Below, piece by piece: positions 32,180 through 45,838 of a stretch of 64,000 nucleotides of DNA. The notes below the pieces were generated by a model. The model ran no database searches. It saw only the letters and a program-made list of their open reading frames with translations, and had not been told where the DNA came from. Both the position numbers and the translations under genes were made by a program. Within the stretch, counting starts at the first letter, position 1. Every line of letters begins with the position of its first letter. This stretch comes from Mycteria americana. Its lineage: Eukaryota > Chordata > Aves > Ciconiiformes > Ciconiidae. The stretch lies in the NCBI RefSeq assembly GCF_035582795.1, contig NC_134367.1, forward strand, positions 108,300,062 to 108,364,061, in the 5' to 3' direction.

Positions 32180-35100
32180 TATAGGCTATGAATGAATCAT
32201 TATCAGGTCATGGCATTAAACATCTCCTCCCTTTGCCCAGTGCAGCACGATTTTAATGTTCAGTAGAGAAAAAAAGCAACACAATAATCAAAGAGAAAAA
32301 TGAGTTTTGTGAGGACGAACATGGCCTCTGCGGCATCTACTGCTTTATTTAAGCTAAGGAGATAGTTGGAGCTTCTGTCATCTGGTTCCCATTGAACTGA
32401 AACTCTTATTTTCTGATGCATGGATCTTGGATCTATTGTTAGCTGATCACTTCTGAATATGGAAAGCTGACTGCTTAGGGCAGTACAGTGCATTTCAATA
32501 TCCTGGTACACCTAAATCAGCCTGCAAACTCCTCTTTTGTTCTGGGCAGCTGCAGATTTTTTTCTTATTCATCAGAGCAGCAGAATGAAAAAAAAAATAA
32601 TAACTTTAGCTGATTGAAAATATGTAAAGTTTACCTTTTAAAATATTCAGCAAAGCAAGTGGCTGAACACTAATAATCATGATTTTATTAATTCTTGCTC
32701 TCCAGATTCCCTGGTTTTTTTGCAAACTAAAATGTCGGTCAGTATTCATAAGAAGGTAAATTGGCTTTACAGATCAACCAAGCTAATAAAAGAAGAATAT
32801 ACTTATCCTAGTTGATGTGCTGCTTCAGTAAGCTCCTTATGAGATACTGAATATTGTCCTAAGCTACTCTTCATTGCACTTTTTTGATTACTTGTATGCA
32901 TGAAGAAAGTGAGAAGAACATCTGGAAGACTGGATTACAGAAAGTACTATGCAAGACAAGTTTTCTGGACAATACTTTTGAAGAGATGTCTAAATTATGC
33001 TTTTCCTGACAGTTTCATGGTAGTTGAGAAAAAACATGTCCAAAATTTGGTTTTGCATGGGCCTGTGTGGTTTCTGGCTGGCTAAATGGAATAAAAAAAA
33101 TTCTCCAGTCACTGGGTTGTCAGTTGAAAATGCAAATCACTGCTGCTCTGTTGCGTGTGCTAACCTTTTTTCCTTTTTAAAAAAAAGGTTAGACTGATTG
33201 CAATGGCTTAGAGCATGAGGATTTTTACAAGAATAATATTCCCCCAAAAAAGCTGTTTTCTTTCTCAACTAGTGAAACCCAAGTTTCAGAAATACAATCA
33301 CTGAAAGCAGACGTTTCATCCATCTACATGCAAATTGCCACTATAAACCATGCTTGATTCTCGCAGGGAAGATTGGAAGTGACACAACCTCCAAGCAAAA
33401 CTGGGAGCTAAGCCTATTTCTGCATAACAAGTGCTGTAAGTGATTGAAAGCCGTGAATTTTCCATCACTTTCTCACCGGCTGTCGAGTGTCTCGTTTCCT
33501 TGGCATTTCTGTTTCTTCCCAATTTAAGAATTGGAGAGTTGAATTCTTCACCTTTCAACTCCTGCTGTATAACCCAGTGGTCAGCATCAATAACTCTTCC
33601 AGCTAAGATGGCACACTCCACAGGCCTGTCTGCACTGCTGGGTGAAATATTGAAACTTAAATTATTTCCATTACACAGAACTGTTGTCTTATGATAATTC
33701 TGCTGCATATTAAGTCCTGGGATTTGATAGTGTAATGCTGTGGTCAAAGCAGTGGAATTTATTCCCATTAGTCATTCTCTCATCTGTTTTCTGTTTGGTG
33801 TTTGTTTTTTTTTAAATTTGACTTCTCTTCAGAATCGTATGCCCACTGGAGAGACAACTTATAGCTGTGCTGCTCCTTGTTCACATTCTGAATTACGTCT
33901 TTAAGTGAGGGCTCTGATTTTTTTCTTTCAGCTAGTGCCACTGCCAATAACACTGTCTAGGGAAGGCTACTGTTCTGCATGTAGCACGATAAACCTTTGG
34001 GAAGGAACAACCATTTCCATCATCAGTTTTGATGTTTCACTGCAAGGCAGAAAATGCCCACACCACCCCTTTGCTTGCAGAGCTGCTCTTACTGGCTTTC
34101 TCCTGATTTCATAAGTAAGCGAAGCACAACAGAGGATGCTTGCAATCAGCCATTTCTGGCTGGTAATATACACAGGAGGCTCCATTTCCACCCTACGCAG
34201 GTTTTGGCAGGTTGCCTCTCTATGCTGCTTCTAGTTTGTACCTGATGATATCTGTGTTGGCAAGTTGGGGGTAAAGGTGAGATCTGGAGGGAATCTTTTG
34301 GTGAATGGCACCTGCTGTGAACCTGCTCTGTCAGCTCAGTTGGGTTTCACTTACTGAAAAATCAAATGGAGTTGTTCGCTCTACCTCTTTTTGGAAAGCC
34401 ACTGAAAGGAGCTTTTTCTCTTTCTGTGGCATCATTTTCTCATTTCTCATTTTGTCATCCAAGAGCCATCATGACTACATGCAAACTGCCGCTGATAATT
34501 GAAGATTAAGCCCATGGGGTGGCAGCCTAACTGCTTCTCTCTGTCACTCCAGGGCTTGAGGTTACAATGTAGGCAGCAGATTCCTGTTGCCGACATCTCC
34601 GATGTCTGGCCTGATGTGGCAGCAGTTCTATATGTGCTTCCAAAAGAGGCAGCTGAGCTATGATCCATCCACCTGATTCCTGTGCTCCAGCAGCTCTAAT
34701 TGGGGAACAAGTCCTGTTTTGCCAGGTGCTGCACAAATATGAAATAAAAGATGGTCTTTACCAGCGAGAACCTACTTCTCGTTCACAAGAGATGAAAGCA
34801 GGTTGTGTGGTGCGACTGAAAGGGCAGCGCTCACACCTCCCTATGAGCTGGCAAGGACAAAGCAGCTGTGAAACAGAGAGTTGAGTCTTTGGTACAGCAC
34901 GGCCTCCCCAAACCCCAAAGTTCAAACCCCTCGGGACATAACTGGCTTTGGACTCAGGCAGTCTTCTGCAGCTTAAGGCATGACAGGTCACTTCTGACAC
35001 TTTTCTCCCCTGCTGAAAGACAAATATTTTCTAGTTGTTGACAAAAAAGAAAAAGAAGTTCTGGATCCCAATCTATGTCCTTGTTAAGCATTTAAAATAT

Positions 35101-36158
35101 CTCTTCTGGAGAACAGCCAGCTGCTCTTTCATCAAACCTGCAAAGAGGGGTTCTACCATGACATTATGAGAAGTCTGCACTAAATGCTTTGACAAAAACC
35201 ATGCATGCTCTGAAATGAAATCTTATTTACTGTGGTGTTATTGAAGTGCTAAATAAACAGACAAACTCAGAAGGGCTGGTAGGATGTGGGCGGGTGAATA
35301 AATGAGCTTTGATGCTAATGTCAGTCAATGCTAATTCCTATCCTTTGAAGAAAGTGTGATAAACACAGCTGCCAGAAGTGTGATCTGAAATTGCTCTAAT
35401 TAAATTAAATTTTCACTGGAATGAAAGCAGCTGAGCACCTTGCTTTGTTTCCTTTTTAGCTGGACTAATTCAGAGAATAATGACTTTCCAATTCTTTCAT
35501 GACCAGGTAGGGAGGGTAAGGTTTGTTAAATATATATAAGGATCTGAGTGTGCACAAAACTATTGTATGAAATTCTGTACTCATATTCCTTTTATTGTAT
35601 TTGCTACTTAGGATTTGTATGTTAATTTAGAATCTGAGATCTTCAAGGGGGAATTATCTGTACTGGCTGCTAAACACTTTCTTCATAGAAATATGGGGAG
35701 ATTTTATAAGTCCCTCATGTTTGTTTCTTAAGTAAGTCTATGCCTTAATAGTAGAAGACAGACAAGGGTATTTCAATGGTTATGAACTATTTAACTGCTG
35801 ATCATGGACTGGGGATGAGAATAAGAAGTCACTGTAAAGAAAGACATCAAGGGAGAAAAGAAACTGAAGACAGATGATCTCTGGATAATCCCTCATTTTT
35901 TGTCTCCTTGTTTCAAAAAACACCTCGCTCCTTTTTGTAGACAGACTGAAAGATCTGTCACTCCTAGATTTGCAATTTTACTTTGCAGGTAAAATTTTGG
36001 TTGGGCTCTGATCTGGATGGCTACTCCTTTTCAGGAGAGCTGAAAATGAAGCAGGGTGATAGATTATTTCAGTACTTTTTTTTTTTTTTTTGGTGTCCAC
36101 TATTTTCTGAAGCGATCTAATTAGTTATGGAGAACTGCATAGCCAGAAGTAAATAACT
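32180..36158. other. Intergenic, no gene identified
   Basis: No repeat family recognised. A 150-codon minus-strand open frame (33316-33768) overlaps an 84-codon plus frame and has no known features. Confidence 0.55.
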
Positions 36159-36160
36159 GA

Positions 36161-36181
36161 TATATATATATATATATATAT
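36161..36181. repeat. (TA)n microsatellite
   Basis: Uninterrupted TA dinucleotides, about ten units. Confidence 0.97.
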
Positions 36182-36418
36182 GCATGTCTGTTTGATTTGT
36201 GAGTGCTATTGATTTTAAATAATGTAAGAGATGTGTGTCAGAATTTAATGCCATAAAATAAAAATATGAATAATCTCTAGATTTTATATATAGTAATATT
36301 TTATTAATTTACAAGATACCTTCTATCAGTGCTATCTATCAGTTTCCAAAATGTGTTAATTATGGCAAATCGATCTGACGAGAAATTCCATTAGTTACAG
36401 CATATCTTCCACGCGTGA

Positions 36419-36433
36419 ACACTAGATGGCACT
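36419..36433 (+). promoter_or_regulatory. CTCF-like motif
   Basis: ACACTAGATGGCACT closely fits the CTCF core pattern (C-A-C-T-A-G-A-T-G-G-C-A). It lies 1.6 kb upstream of the second CpG island. This is a motif match by eye only. Confidence 0.35.
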
Positions 36434-36992
36434 GAAAGACAGGAGCTGTGGCATGGAAAAAACAGGTATTTAAATTTCTCGAGGTGAGTGTACTTCAGTG
36501 AAGGATCACTGAAGCACAAATGATATCCTGTAGGCATATTTTGTGAAAAAAGGGAAGGTGTCACAGGAATTACAGAAACTATATTACATGACTCAGTAGT
36601 CGCTTGAGCTGACAGAAGAAATCAGCACAATTAGAGATTAAGTGGCAGAATATGATATTAAGTGACCAAGCCTGGTGGCAAAGTCCCTCTGCAGCTGGAG
36701 GGGCTGGAGCTTTTCCTCTTCCACTTGGTCATGCTGCTTCACAGAAAAGAAATCTCTAAAATTCATATGCTGTCTCCCATTCACAGTTGTGCTCCTTGAG
36801 TGCAGCTCTAGTGCCAGACTTAGTTAAAAACATCAACTTCCACAGCATTTCATGCTCTGCTCCAAACGCAAACTCTTGGGCTGATACAGGAGACACGCCA
36901 CTGGCATTTAGGATGAGGTCTGAGTCAGAAGTCAAGATTATAATGAGCCTTTAATAAAAAACATGTCGAGTGAACTCCAGAGAAAGAACTAA

Positions 36993-37028
36993 GAGGGAGG
37001 GAGGGAAGGAAGGAGGGAGGGAGGGAGT
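36993..37028 (+). repeat. GGGA/GGAA polypurine microsatellite, possible G-quadruplex
   Basis: At least six GGG runs separated by one or two bases, all purine. It lies 1 kb upstream of the CpG island. Confidence 0.9.
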
Positions 37029-37029
37029 T

Positions 37030-38034
37030 GGTGTCTCTGACTCAGGCTGCAAACTCTGACTCTCAAACCATCGACTGCCTGACTCAGGGTGTTTCACATG
37101 TTTCAGAGCAACTTTTAGAGAACCAATTACCCTCGCGGTGGGATGACAGTGTAACAGCCTGTCATGTGCAAGGGATCACTGCAGGTTATCCAATGTTTTA
37201 TTCTGGTCTTAATGATGAAGATGTGCTTTTATTCCAACTGCAAAAGCAATCACTTAAAGGTTAGGAAACTCTGCATCTCTGAGCAGCAATGCAACTGTAT
37301 TTTTCAGCCCATTCTGTGCACTAAATGAGGCAGAGGTCCTTTGGGACAAAATGGTATGCAAACATGTAATTAAAAACTACAGCGTATGCACAAGATGGCA
37401 CAATTGTGGCTGTAGCAAGTTTTTCCTAGCATTTCAGCACTGGATTTACCCATCTAGATTAAATTCTTTTCTATATGTAATTTTATATTCAATATTAATA
37501 TATTTTTAAAAGTTCGAGGATGGTCCATTGCGTTCATGGGGATGCTGTGGGCCCCGCTGCAGGGGCCTGAGAAGGGATCTGCATTATAGCCTGGGATGAA
37601 ACTGTGCTGGGGCCGCTGTGGCCCACACTGTGCCCTGGGTAGGCCTGGCTGCCAGAGCTGCGCGTGAGGCTGAGGAGCTAGCCTGGGCCCCTCATCCCAC
37701 TCCTCTCCTCGCTGCTGGTCCTGGCCTTTCCACCATGTTCCCTGTCTTGCTGTGGTGCCAGACACCCTCCGTGACCACCTCGAGTTATAGGGTGGCTGCT
37801 GAGAGAGCCAAGTTTAGTTTCCTTACTTAATTCCTCCAGAAGAAAAAAAAAAAATTCTGTGGGTGGCATTATGCTCTTTTTTTTTCCCCTTATTGTAAGG
37901 TTCCTACAGTGAAGAGAATCCTTTCAACCCTAGATATGACTTTCTGTCTGCTTCGATCCCTTTTTAAAACTCTGTGTATTAAGCTGTCATTCTTTGAACA
38001 GTTTTAGAAAACCTCCATTTGTAGCACCTCCCGA
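37030..38034. other. Upstream flank of the second CpG island
   Basis: A GC-rich patch at 37535-37790 stands out from its AT-rich surroundings but is not CpG-dense. It resembles neither CR1 nor the LTR, and the open frames in it look composition-driven. Confidence 0.55.
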
Positions 38035-39010
38035 CATAACCCCCGCCGGCTCACGGGGCTTGGGCCCAGGGACCCACCTCAGGGGAAGGCCGGCGACTGG
38101 CACAGGCCCTCGGGCAAGCTCTTCGCTCGCACCGCCCTGCAGCCGCGCCACGCTCAAGATGGCGGAACGTAGGCGCCGGACTGGGCGCCGCGCTCAAGAT
38201 GGCGCCTGTCCCCGCCCCCTTCCCCGCCCTCCCGGCGGTGACTTCCGGAGGGAGAGGGCGTCCGTCCCATGGTAACTGCGCCACGGTGGAGACGCCGCTG
38301 CCGTCGCGGGGGCTGCTCGCTTCTTGCCGCCACCCGGGCCACAAAAACGGGCAGCCGCCTCTGGGGCCCCGCCGCCGGCAGCCGTCAGGTACGCGCCGTC
38401 GGGCGGGCCAACTGCTTTCCCCGCCCGCCCGCCCCCGGTCGTGAGGTGAGAGGAGCCCGCTGGGGCGGGCGGGCCCCGCGGGGCGGTCTCTCCGCGCCGC
38501 CGCTGAGGTGTGCGGCCCCCGCGGCGGGAGGGCGGTACTGGGCGCGTCAGCCGCAGCCGGCTCCGGCGGGCACCCTGCAGCCCGGCGCGGGCGGTGGTGG
38601 GGCCCCGCGGGGCGGCAGGCAGCCCTCCCGCCTCTCGTCCGCCGGGCTCGTCGCCGGGACGGCTCCCCCCGCCTCCTGCCCCTCAGGGCTGGCGGGCGCG
38701 CCCCGGGCCCCCCGCCCCGTCTCCGTGCGGGTAGGCGGCTCCCCCCGCCTGCGCTTTCGAGTGGGTCGGGGCGGTGGCTTGGGGGAGGCGGCGGTGGCCC
38801 CGTGCTCCGCCGGTGGCTGTAGCGGAGAGTAACCCCCTCGCCTGGGGGTAGCGCTCCTGAGGGCGGGCCCGCCGCCGGTGGGGCGCGCCCTGGGGCCCCT
38901 TACCCGCGGGATACCGGTGTCTCCTCAGCGGGGGAGGGAGAACTCTCGTTGGGGCGGAGGTGTGCAGGCGGTCGTGGTTGCCCTCTCAGCCGCTGGGCAG
39001 CCAGCGATGC
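38035..39010 (+). promoter_or_regulatory. CpG island promoter, probably DISP1
   Basis: About 1 kb is extremely GC- and CpG-rich. It contains GC boxes (CCCGCCCC), an ETS site ACTTCCGG (38241-38248) and two copies of CGCTCAAGATGGCG (38151-38164, 38191-38204). The latter match the YY1 element typically found just downstream of plus-strand start sites. Mammalian gene order AIDA-BROX-FAM177B-DISP1, all but AIDA on this strand, makes DISP1 (the Hedgehog-release transporter) the expected owner. No DISP1 coding sequence is in the window to confirm it. Confidence 0.7.
38110..38388 (+). other. Probable untranslated first exon (DISP1 by synteny)
   Basis: A donor GCCGTCAG then GTACGC (boundary 38388/38389) follows the YY1-type elements. 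An alternative donor is GTGAG then GTGAGA (38445/38446). The start is approximate. DISP1 is known to have a long 5' intron before its first coding exon, in keeping with 25 kb of non-coding sequence that follows. Confidence 0.45.
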
Positions 39011-42000
39011 CCTTGTGTCTTCTGAGCCTTGTTTTAAAACATTATGTAAAAGTGAATTATTTTTTGTTCACTTCTGAGTTTTTGTGTTTATTTTAGTGGG
39101 AGCTGGGACTTTTTTTTTTTTTTCCGTTTAAAAGGTGTTCAGGCACCTAACTTTTCTCGTGCATTATGGACTGAAATATGATCAGCCTCCCGTGTGCTTT
39201 TGGTCTTTGTTCAGACATACGCTGCTTGTAAGTTGCCTAGTTTATTTGTTAGGAGCAAAGGTTTTGAGAACATAAGGTCTACAGGCAGTGGTTTCTAAAG
39301 GGTACTCATGGCACCCTTTGTCTTGGGAGGTTAAGATACGGTAACTCCTGACTTCTGTCTGCACAACCATTATTCTGATAAGTTGCTTAAGCATTGCTTC
39401 TAGTGGTGGTGGCAAACACTGGAGATGTATTGGAGAGACCATTAAGGCAGAGGTCTGTCCAGAGATGTGTACATTATGAGTAGTACCCAAGCCTCTTCAG
39501 TTTCTGGATCCAGTGCAAGTAACCAGTTATCGTGTTGTCAGTAATGGCACCTGCAGCCATTGCAACTAGTTATCACTGTATTCTGCTTACAGAATGGATT
39601 AGCTCCCATGTGAAGGACAGCTCACCTGGTGGTTTCTTCCTATCTTTCTCCTAGTAGAGGAGGAGAGGATATTAGAAGTTTAATCGAAAACATTTCTGTG
39701 AGGAAGGCAATTGGACACTTTGTTTTCTCAGCCTCTGGATAAGATTGAAAAATATGATTTTGCAGAATAGTTGATGGTTCATGTTGTATGTCAGCAAATG
39801 AGCCACCTCTTTTCAGGAGAGGGATGAAGAGCTGTAGTTACTCCAAGTGTGTGTGTAGCATGTGTGTATTTTAAATGAACAAAAACTGTCTGATCAGAAT
39901 TCCCAGTAGCTTGTTATAGCATATCTGGTTTAGACCAGCCTGTAAAATAGTAACAAACATATAGGATAAGGCATCCAAATTGTCAATGGGCTTATAAATG
40001 TGCTCAGCTTTAAAAGTGTTGACTGGTGGAATTGCAGGGGAATAAAGGTGCAAGAAAGCAGTTGGGACAGATAGGGACTGGGAGGAAGATGGGATTTCTT
40101 AACTGGGCAAAGGAATAAGAGTCTGAAACAAATAGCCTGCAGTGATGGAGGTGGAAGAGATCTAGTGTGAAACAGCCAAGGGGGGTACCAATCTTTGGAG
40201 TGGGGAAATGTGTATTAGGAAAATATAAATACTTAAAACACCAGCATTTATAGGCTCTTGTGGCAAATACTTAAATTTGTAATCACTAAGTTGTTGACTC
40301 TAACAAATAATGCTTATAAACATTCACAGTATGTTATAATGTTTATAACATTTACAAGTTGTATTTATTTTACATATATTTACACTTTACTCTGAATGTA
40401 AAATAGATATGACTTGGGCTGCTTTAGTTTTTCAGTAGCTCCCAGAAACTGCAACTAGTATTGGGATGCTGCTGTGCTCATTGCTGAATGTACAAGTGAA
40501 CTGAGATACAAATTAAAAGAGGCAAACAAACATCCAGGAGCTTTTTTTGCTTAAGTAATTGTCTTTAAATGTTAAGCTTAAAGTAACAAAACACAAAACA
40601 CAGCCTTTGACACTAGTATTCCAGTTAGGAATAGAATGGTTGAACTACTCTATGATTGTAGTATAAAATATTTTGGAAGTCATTAAATAGAAAGGAAAAT
40701 CAAATTCTGCAGAAAGATTTATTTCCTCCTTTACAGCAAAGTGAGTAATATCCTGTAGTAATATAATAGGCTAGTTTGAGAACACAGTTATTTTGAGATT
40801 AGAAGCTTAAAAGTGTACGTCAGTTAAAAGCAGATGGATGTTGAAATTGGGACCTGATACTATAGTGGTGCAAAATATGGAAGACTGCATTAGGATTTGA
40901 GACTTTGTAGCATAACTCAGGAGGGGTTTTTTCCCCTTTTGGGAACATAGGGAATAAACTACAAAGATTAGGTTTTCCATTTTTTTAACCTGCTTTTGAA
41001 CTCATTGTAGCAGAGTGAAGTTTTTTTGCGGGTTGTATAATGCAATGAATAAGGCTGCAGCAGTGACTGACTGCCTTTGTGGAACCTGGGAGAGAGCAAT
41101 GTCAGTGACTGGGCTTTCCTGTGTATAGAGCAGTACCTTTGCTTCAATTTGATTGCCTTCTCTTGCTCAGTAATGCATGAGAGGCATGACTTCAGGACGA
41201 AGCTTGTTCTCTAATTTTTTAGCAGACAGGCTTACAACATTGCTGAGAAAGTAAGGTTTTTCCCTTCAATTTTTTTTTTTCCCTCGCTCCCTCTTTCCAA
41301 ATCTGCTACTATTGCAGATTCCCAACTCTCTTGAAGAATGCCACGTGAAGCTATTTTTGACTGATCAGAGAATTACTGTAGCAGGAACAAAAGACATTGA
41401 TGGGGGAGAATGGTCCCAAGGGGCCTTGAGAAGAAAGAGATGGAATTCAGATTAGTAGCCTTAAAAAAAACTTGCCGTAGAAGAGGTGAAAAATAAGACT
41501 ATAAAAGAACAAAGGTAAAAAGAACATGTGAAAACACTTAGTTCTCATAATGTTACCCTTTCCCATGAGGAGGCTTTTTGAACGGCTTTCATAGTAATGT
41601 TTCTCATATGTTGACCATAGATTTGAGCAGTAAGCTTTACTTTCCTTCTAAGCCTTTAACAGAGATGATTGATTTATTAGCTTTGATAGAAGTATAGAAT
41701 TACTTTCAAACTTTGAAATACATAATAAGCACCTCAGATAATTAGGAAGCTTACAACTATCTCTCTTTAAAGTGATCAATGGCATTAATTTGGTTTGGTA
41801 ACCATGGCTATTTTCTTGTTGAGTGACCATATGGTATTTCTGAGTTTAGTGTGACTTCCTGTGAGCAGTTTTTACAAAGTCAGCTGGGCTTTGGTGTGAA
41901 GTGCAGCAAAAATTAAACACTATGGGAAGGTGTGAAAATGTTCTTATATTAAAAAAAAAAAGAAAAGTTGCTTTTCTGCCCTAAGAAAGCAGGTTGTTTT

Positions 42001-43765
42001 CACTTTGGTGTAAGAGTGGATTGTAGCCTCTAAATCATACCTTCAGTGAGACCGTAATGCTAAAATAGTCAAAACTTGTAACTACTGCTTGTTTGACACT
42101 GAAGTTTTTAATACAAATAACTACTAACAGATCAATGTTTTCTTGTAAACAAAATACTTTTTAGCTTTACTGTAAAAATGAGACTCCTGTTACAGTAACT
42201 TACCCTTTTAAGGGGATCTCTTCTTGAGGTGTGATATGCTGATGATGTTGTTGCATGTGTCTTGACATTAATAGAACAGCCACATGAAATTTCCATCTGA
42301 ATTCTGATTTTTGAGGCTTGCAGTAGTCAAAGTGTGAATTTTATCTGTCACATAATTTTTGGAATACCAAATCCAACAAGTCAAGAGCTATTGAGAAATG
42401 TTCTGGGCATCAAGGAGCACAGTCCAACTGAATTGGTGAAAGCTAGAATAACAGAGAGGATTCCTTGGTTGGGAAGTCCTGAGCTGTGTGTGAAGTAATT
42501 TTATAAAGGTGAAAGGTGTTTTTTTTTTAAGCTGACCTTTTCTCTCTGCTTATTAATAGCAGTTTAAATTGCTCTGCGGGAGATTCTCCAGCATGCAATA
42601 TTAACAGAAATAAATCTGGCTGGGAGAGTTGTGGGGAAGGAGAACTGGTGTCTGTTGGTGAACTGGGAAGGAAAAGGTCTGAAAGTGGAAGCAATCAGGC
42701 CATGTGAGTGGGGCAAAGAAAAGCAAGGAAAGAGGTGTTGGGAAATGGAGTGGGGCAAAGCCAGGGTCATGGCAGACTAAAGGATGCTAGTGGTGATGTA
42801 GGGTAGCATAGACCTTGCAAGAATAAAGTTTTCTGGGCAAGGAAGGTGGCATTGAGGAGAGACAGAGGGAGGAGCTGGTTGGTATACAGACGGGAAAGTG
42901 CCACTTGAAATTACATAGAAATACATCTGAAAGGAGTGACAGGTACCAGAAGAACAACTGGTGACTGTAAGGTGCATGGTCTCGGGGTGTGTGGATGGAG
43001 ATGAGAACAGGGGCATGCGGAGCCTGTCCCTGCGAGGGGAGACCTGAGTGCTGAGGTGGGGAACTGAGGGACTTGTGGTGCAGAGACAGCTTAAGGCATG
43101 CAGCCCAAAATGAGGGGAGCTGTACAGGTACCCTCAAGAGGGACATGGTAGGGTGCCACGCTGGGTGTCCTCAGCAGTGCAGAGCCCGGAGTGGTGGTCA
43201 CAGTGTGCTCAGCTTACAGCAGCTGTGAATGAAACACTTTCTGCCCTCCCTGCTCTTCCCCACATCTTTATCCCCTATGGTAGAGGTGAAAAACTTGCTT
43301 TCTGGTGGATTGGTATAGTCAACCTATGACTGGAAATAATGTTAGCTTTCTGAATTCAAGTCTCTGAAGAAAGGTCTTGCTGTGTATCTTAATCTATAGC
43401 ATTGCTGTTTTTGTAGAAACAGACAAACGCAGCATGATAAAACCATTCTTGGGCTGTCTATAGTACAACGTCTCTTGTGCTATGTAGCACAAAGTAATAA
43501 AAAAGACTAAATTAAGCCCCAACTATTAGCAGATGGATACTGTGTTTTAGTCTTGTATAGTCTCTCCTTGTTAATGAACTTGACATGCAGATAAAATGGG
43601 AAGGAGATAGCTCTGGCTTTAATGGGAGGAAATGTTTCCCTTGTCATCTGAAAACACTTACCTTCCTGGGTGAAGCATGCATGCTCAGCAATAGTGCTTC
43701 CTTGTGCAGAACCATAGCATTTAGAAATGAAACTATTGTTATTCCTGGATTGTCAAGAATCTCAG

Positions 43766-43782
43766 CCCCCCCCCCCCCCCCC
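43766..43782. repeat. Poly(C) run, 17 bp
   Basis: Uninterrupted C homopolymer. Confidence 0.95.
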
Positions 43783-45838
43783 GAGCTTTACTTCTTTATC
43801 TTCTGTCTTTACGTAACCAAGGTTGGTCAAGGGCTGTGAACAGCCTTGTCTTAGACTTCCTGGTATTTCTCTGTGCCATTGCCATCCTTGCATGTTGGAG
43901 CTGCACCAAGGAGTAAATCTCAAAACCAGTAGGTTTTATTGCCACAGCTAATACTGTGCTTGTGGCTTGCTTTTCAAAAGTATTGCATTTGCTGTTTTCC
44001 CAAGTGTTTGAAGAGAGTATTGATGAGCACTGTTTCAGGCTTGAATATTTAAGTACAGCAGCATCATCTTCCTGTGACTTGTACCTGTCTGATCAATGAG
44101 TATGCTTTAAAAATATTTTAGACATAAAATTACTGAAGAAATTGGTTCTTTCAATGTGCATCTCTTTAAGGTTCCTTTACCAATGTCATATTTAATTGTA
44201 TGTGTAACATAAGAATTTTTCTATGTTTTAGCTTGGGGAAGATGCATTTACCACTGATAGGTGTTCAAGCTGCCTTTCGTAAAGTGCTTGTCTGTGATTA
44301 AATATTTATACACAGGATGGAGCATCAGTAGTGAGACTTGAGAAGACACATTTTGTAAACACAAAATCCATTTTACCTGGAATGTGAGTGGAATGATACA
44401 GCTCAGATTACAATTGTGCTTCGGGGTAGTGCTGGAATTAAAGCTGGGGTTTTCCGGGTTTGTGGGGGGTTTTTTTGGTTTTTTTTTGCGAAGCTTCACC
44501 TGTGGTCTTCTGAGTTTTGCACTTTCCTGGTAATTTTAAGACATGATGGGTGCTTGATAGCTATAGACTTGGGCTGAAGATGCTTCTAGACTTGATGTGA
44601 ACTTAAAGACTTAGGAATTTTCTCCCCTTTCTGTTTGCTGAAAGTAGTTGCTATGCTCAGCAATACAGCTGATACGATCCATTTCTAAAGGTAAAAATAT
44701 TTAATATTGAAACACCCTTGTTGGGCAGCAGTTCTTGAAGTTGCATTAAAAACTGAGTGATGTGGAGATATCTTTGGGTGGGAGGAAGGAAGAGGGGGAT
44801 TTTGAGAACTAAGTAATTAGATTGCTGCAGTTAATGATGTTTTGGGCTTAGAAAATTACAGAGTACTATGCCACATAGTTTGAATATGTAAGTAAGTTAA
44901 AATATTTTCTTTAATACATATGCTGTTCAAAATAATTATATAAAGCTGAAGGGAATTTTTGCCTCTTGGAATAAACTTTACCCTAGTCTTAAACATATGT
45001 TCTCACTTATTGTTGATAGCTTCTTTAATACCATAAAAAAAACTGCAGCAGGTATTGCAAGAATTCAGTAACTTAATCTTAACCCTTTGAAGTTAAATCA
45101 TGTGAAATGTATGTCATGCTGATACCTTTATAAAAACATAATAGAATTAAAACCAAAATCATTAAAACTGAAAATAAGATTATTAATATAGTTTAGAACT
45201 CCCTTCTGTGACAGTAAAGTCTAAGATCCTGAATAGTCCTAGAAATTTTGTGAGCCTGAATTAGTCATCATGTATTTTCTTTGATGGTGAAACTTTATGA
45301 AATGAAAAAGCAAGGTTTGTATCAAGGTTTTTGGAGTATGGTATTTATAAATGTATCATTGTGTAATAATGTTTGTACATTAAGACAGCTGAAGAAAGTA
45401 GTGTTATGGTTGACTGTGAAATGTAACTTGGCTTTTTTTATGTGTAACTGCTTAACTGTTTTATCAGTAAACTGTTTTTCTGTGCTTAATCTGCTGTCAA
45501 GCAAAGCCGGTTTAAGATCTGCTGCAAACTCAGTACTTTGGCAACTTGTTCTCTGTTAAAAAATGGTAGAGATGGCATTAGTGGGAAAACAATTACTGGC
45601 TTTGTAAGTAGTGCTGTTGAGTTATGACTAAGTATATTGATTTGCCTGGCCAACACAAACTCCAGACGTTTTTTTTTTTTAATGGCCTTTCCATGAGTGG
45701 GTCACATGGCTGTTACTGCCTTGGATATGGTTGAGTTCTACAAACCAAACTGCTTTCTAGGGAAACTAAGAGGTTTTAAATGTTGGGGGGTTTTTTTTGG
45801 CAAATAGATTTTTATCTCTGTGTGATGGTGGATGGACT

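Noticed and set aside
33316-33768. A 150-codon minus-strand open frame
   Set aside because: No recognisable product, and it overlaps an 84-codon plus frame. Treated as chance, though a protein search would settle it.
38269-38832. A 187-codon plus-strand frame in the second CpG island
   Set aside because: GC-driven, low-complexity Arg/Gly/Pro peptide that reads across good splice donors and has no recognised domain.
42570-43146. Ser/Pro/His-rich minus-strand frames
   Set aside because: Explained by purine-rich plus-strand composition. No conserved domain or splice structure.
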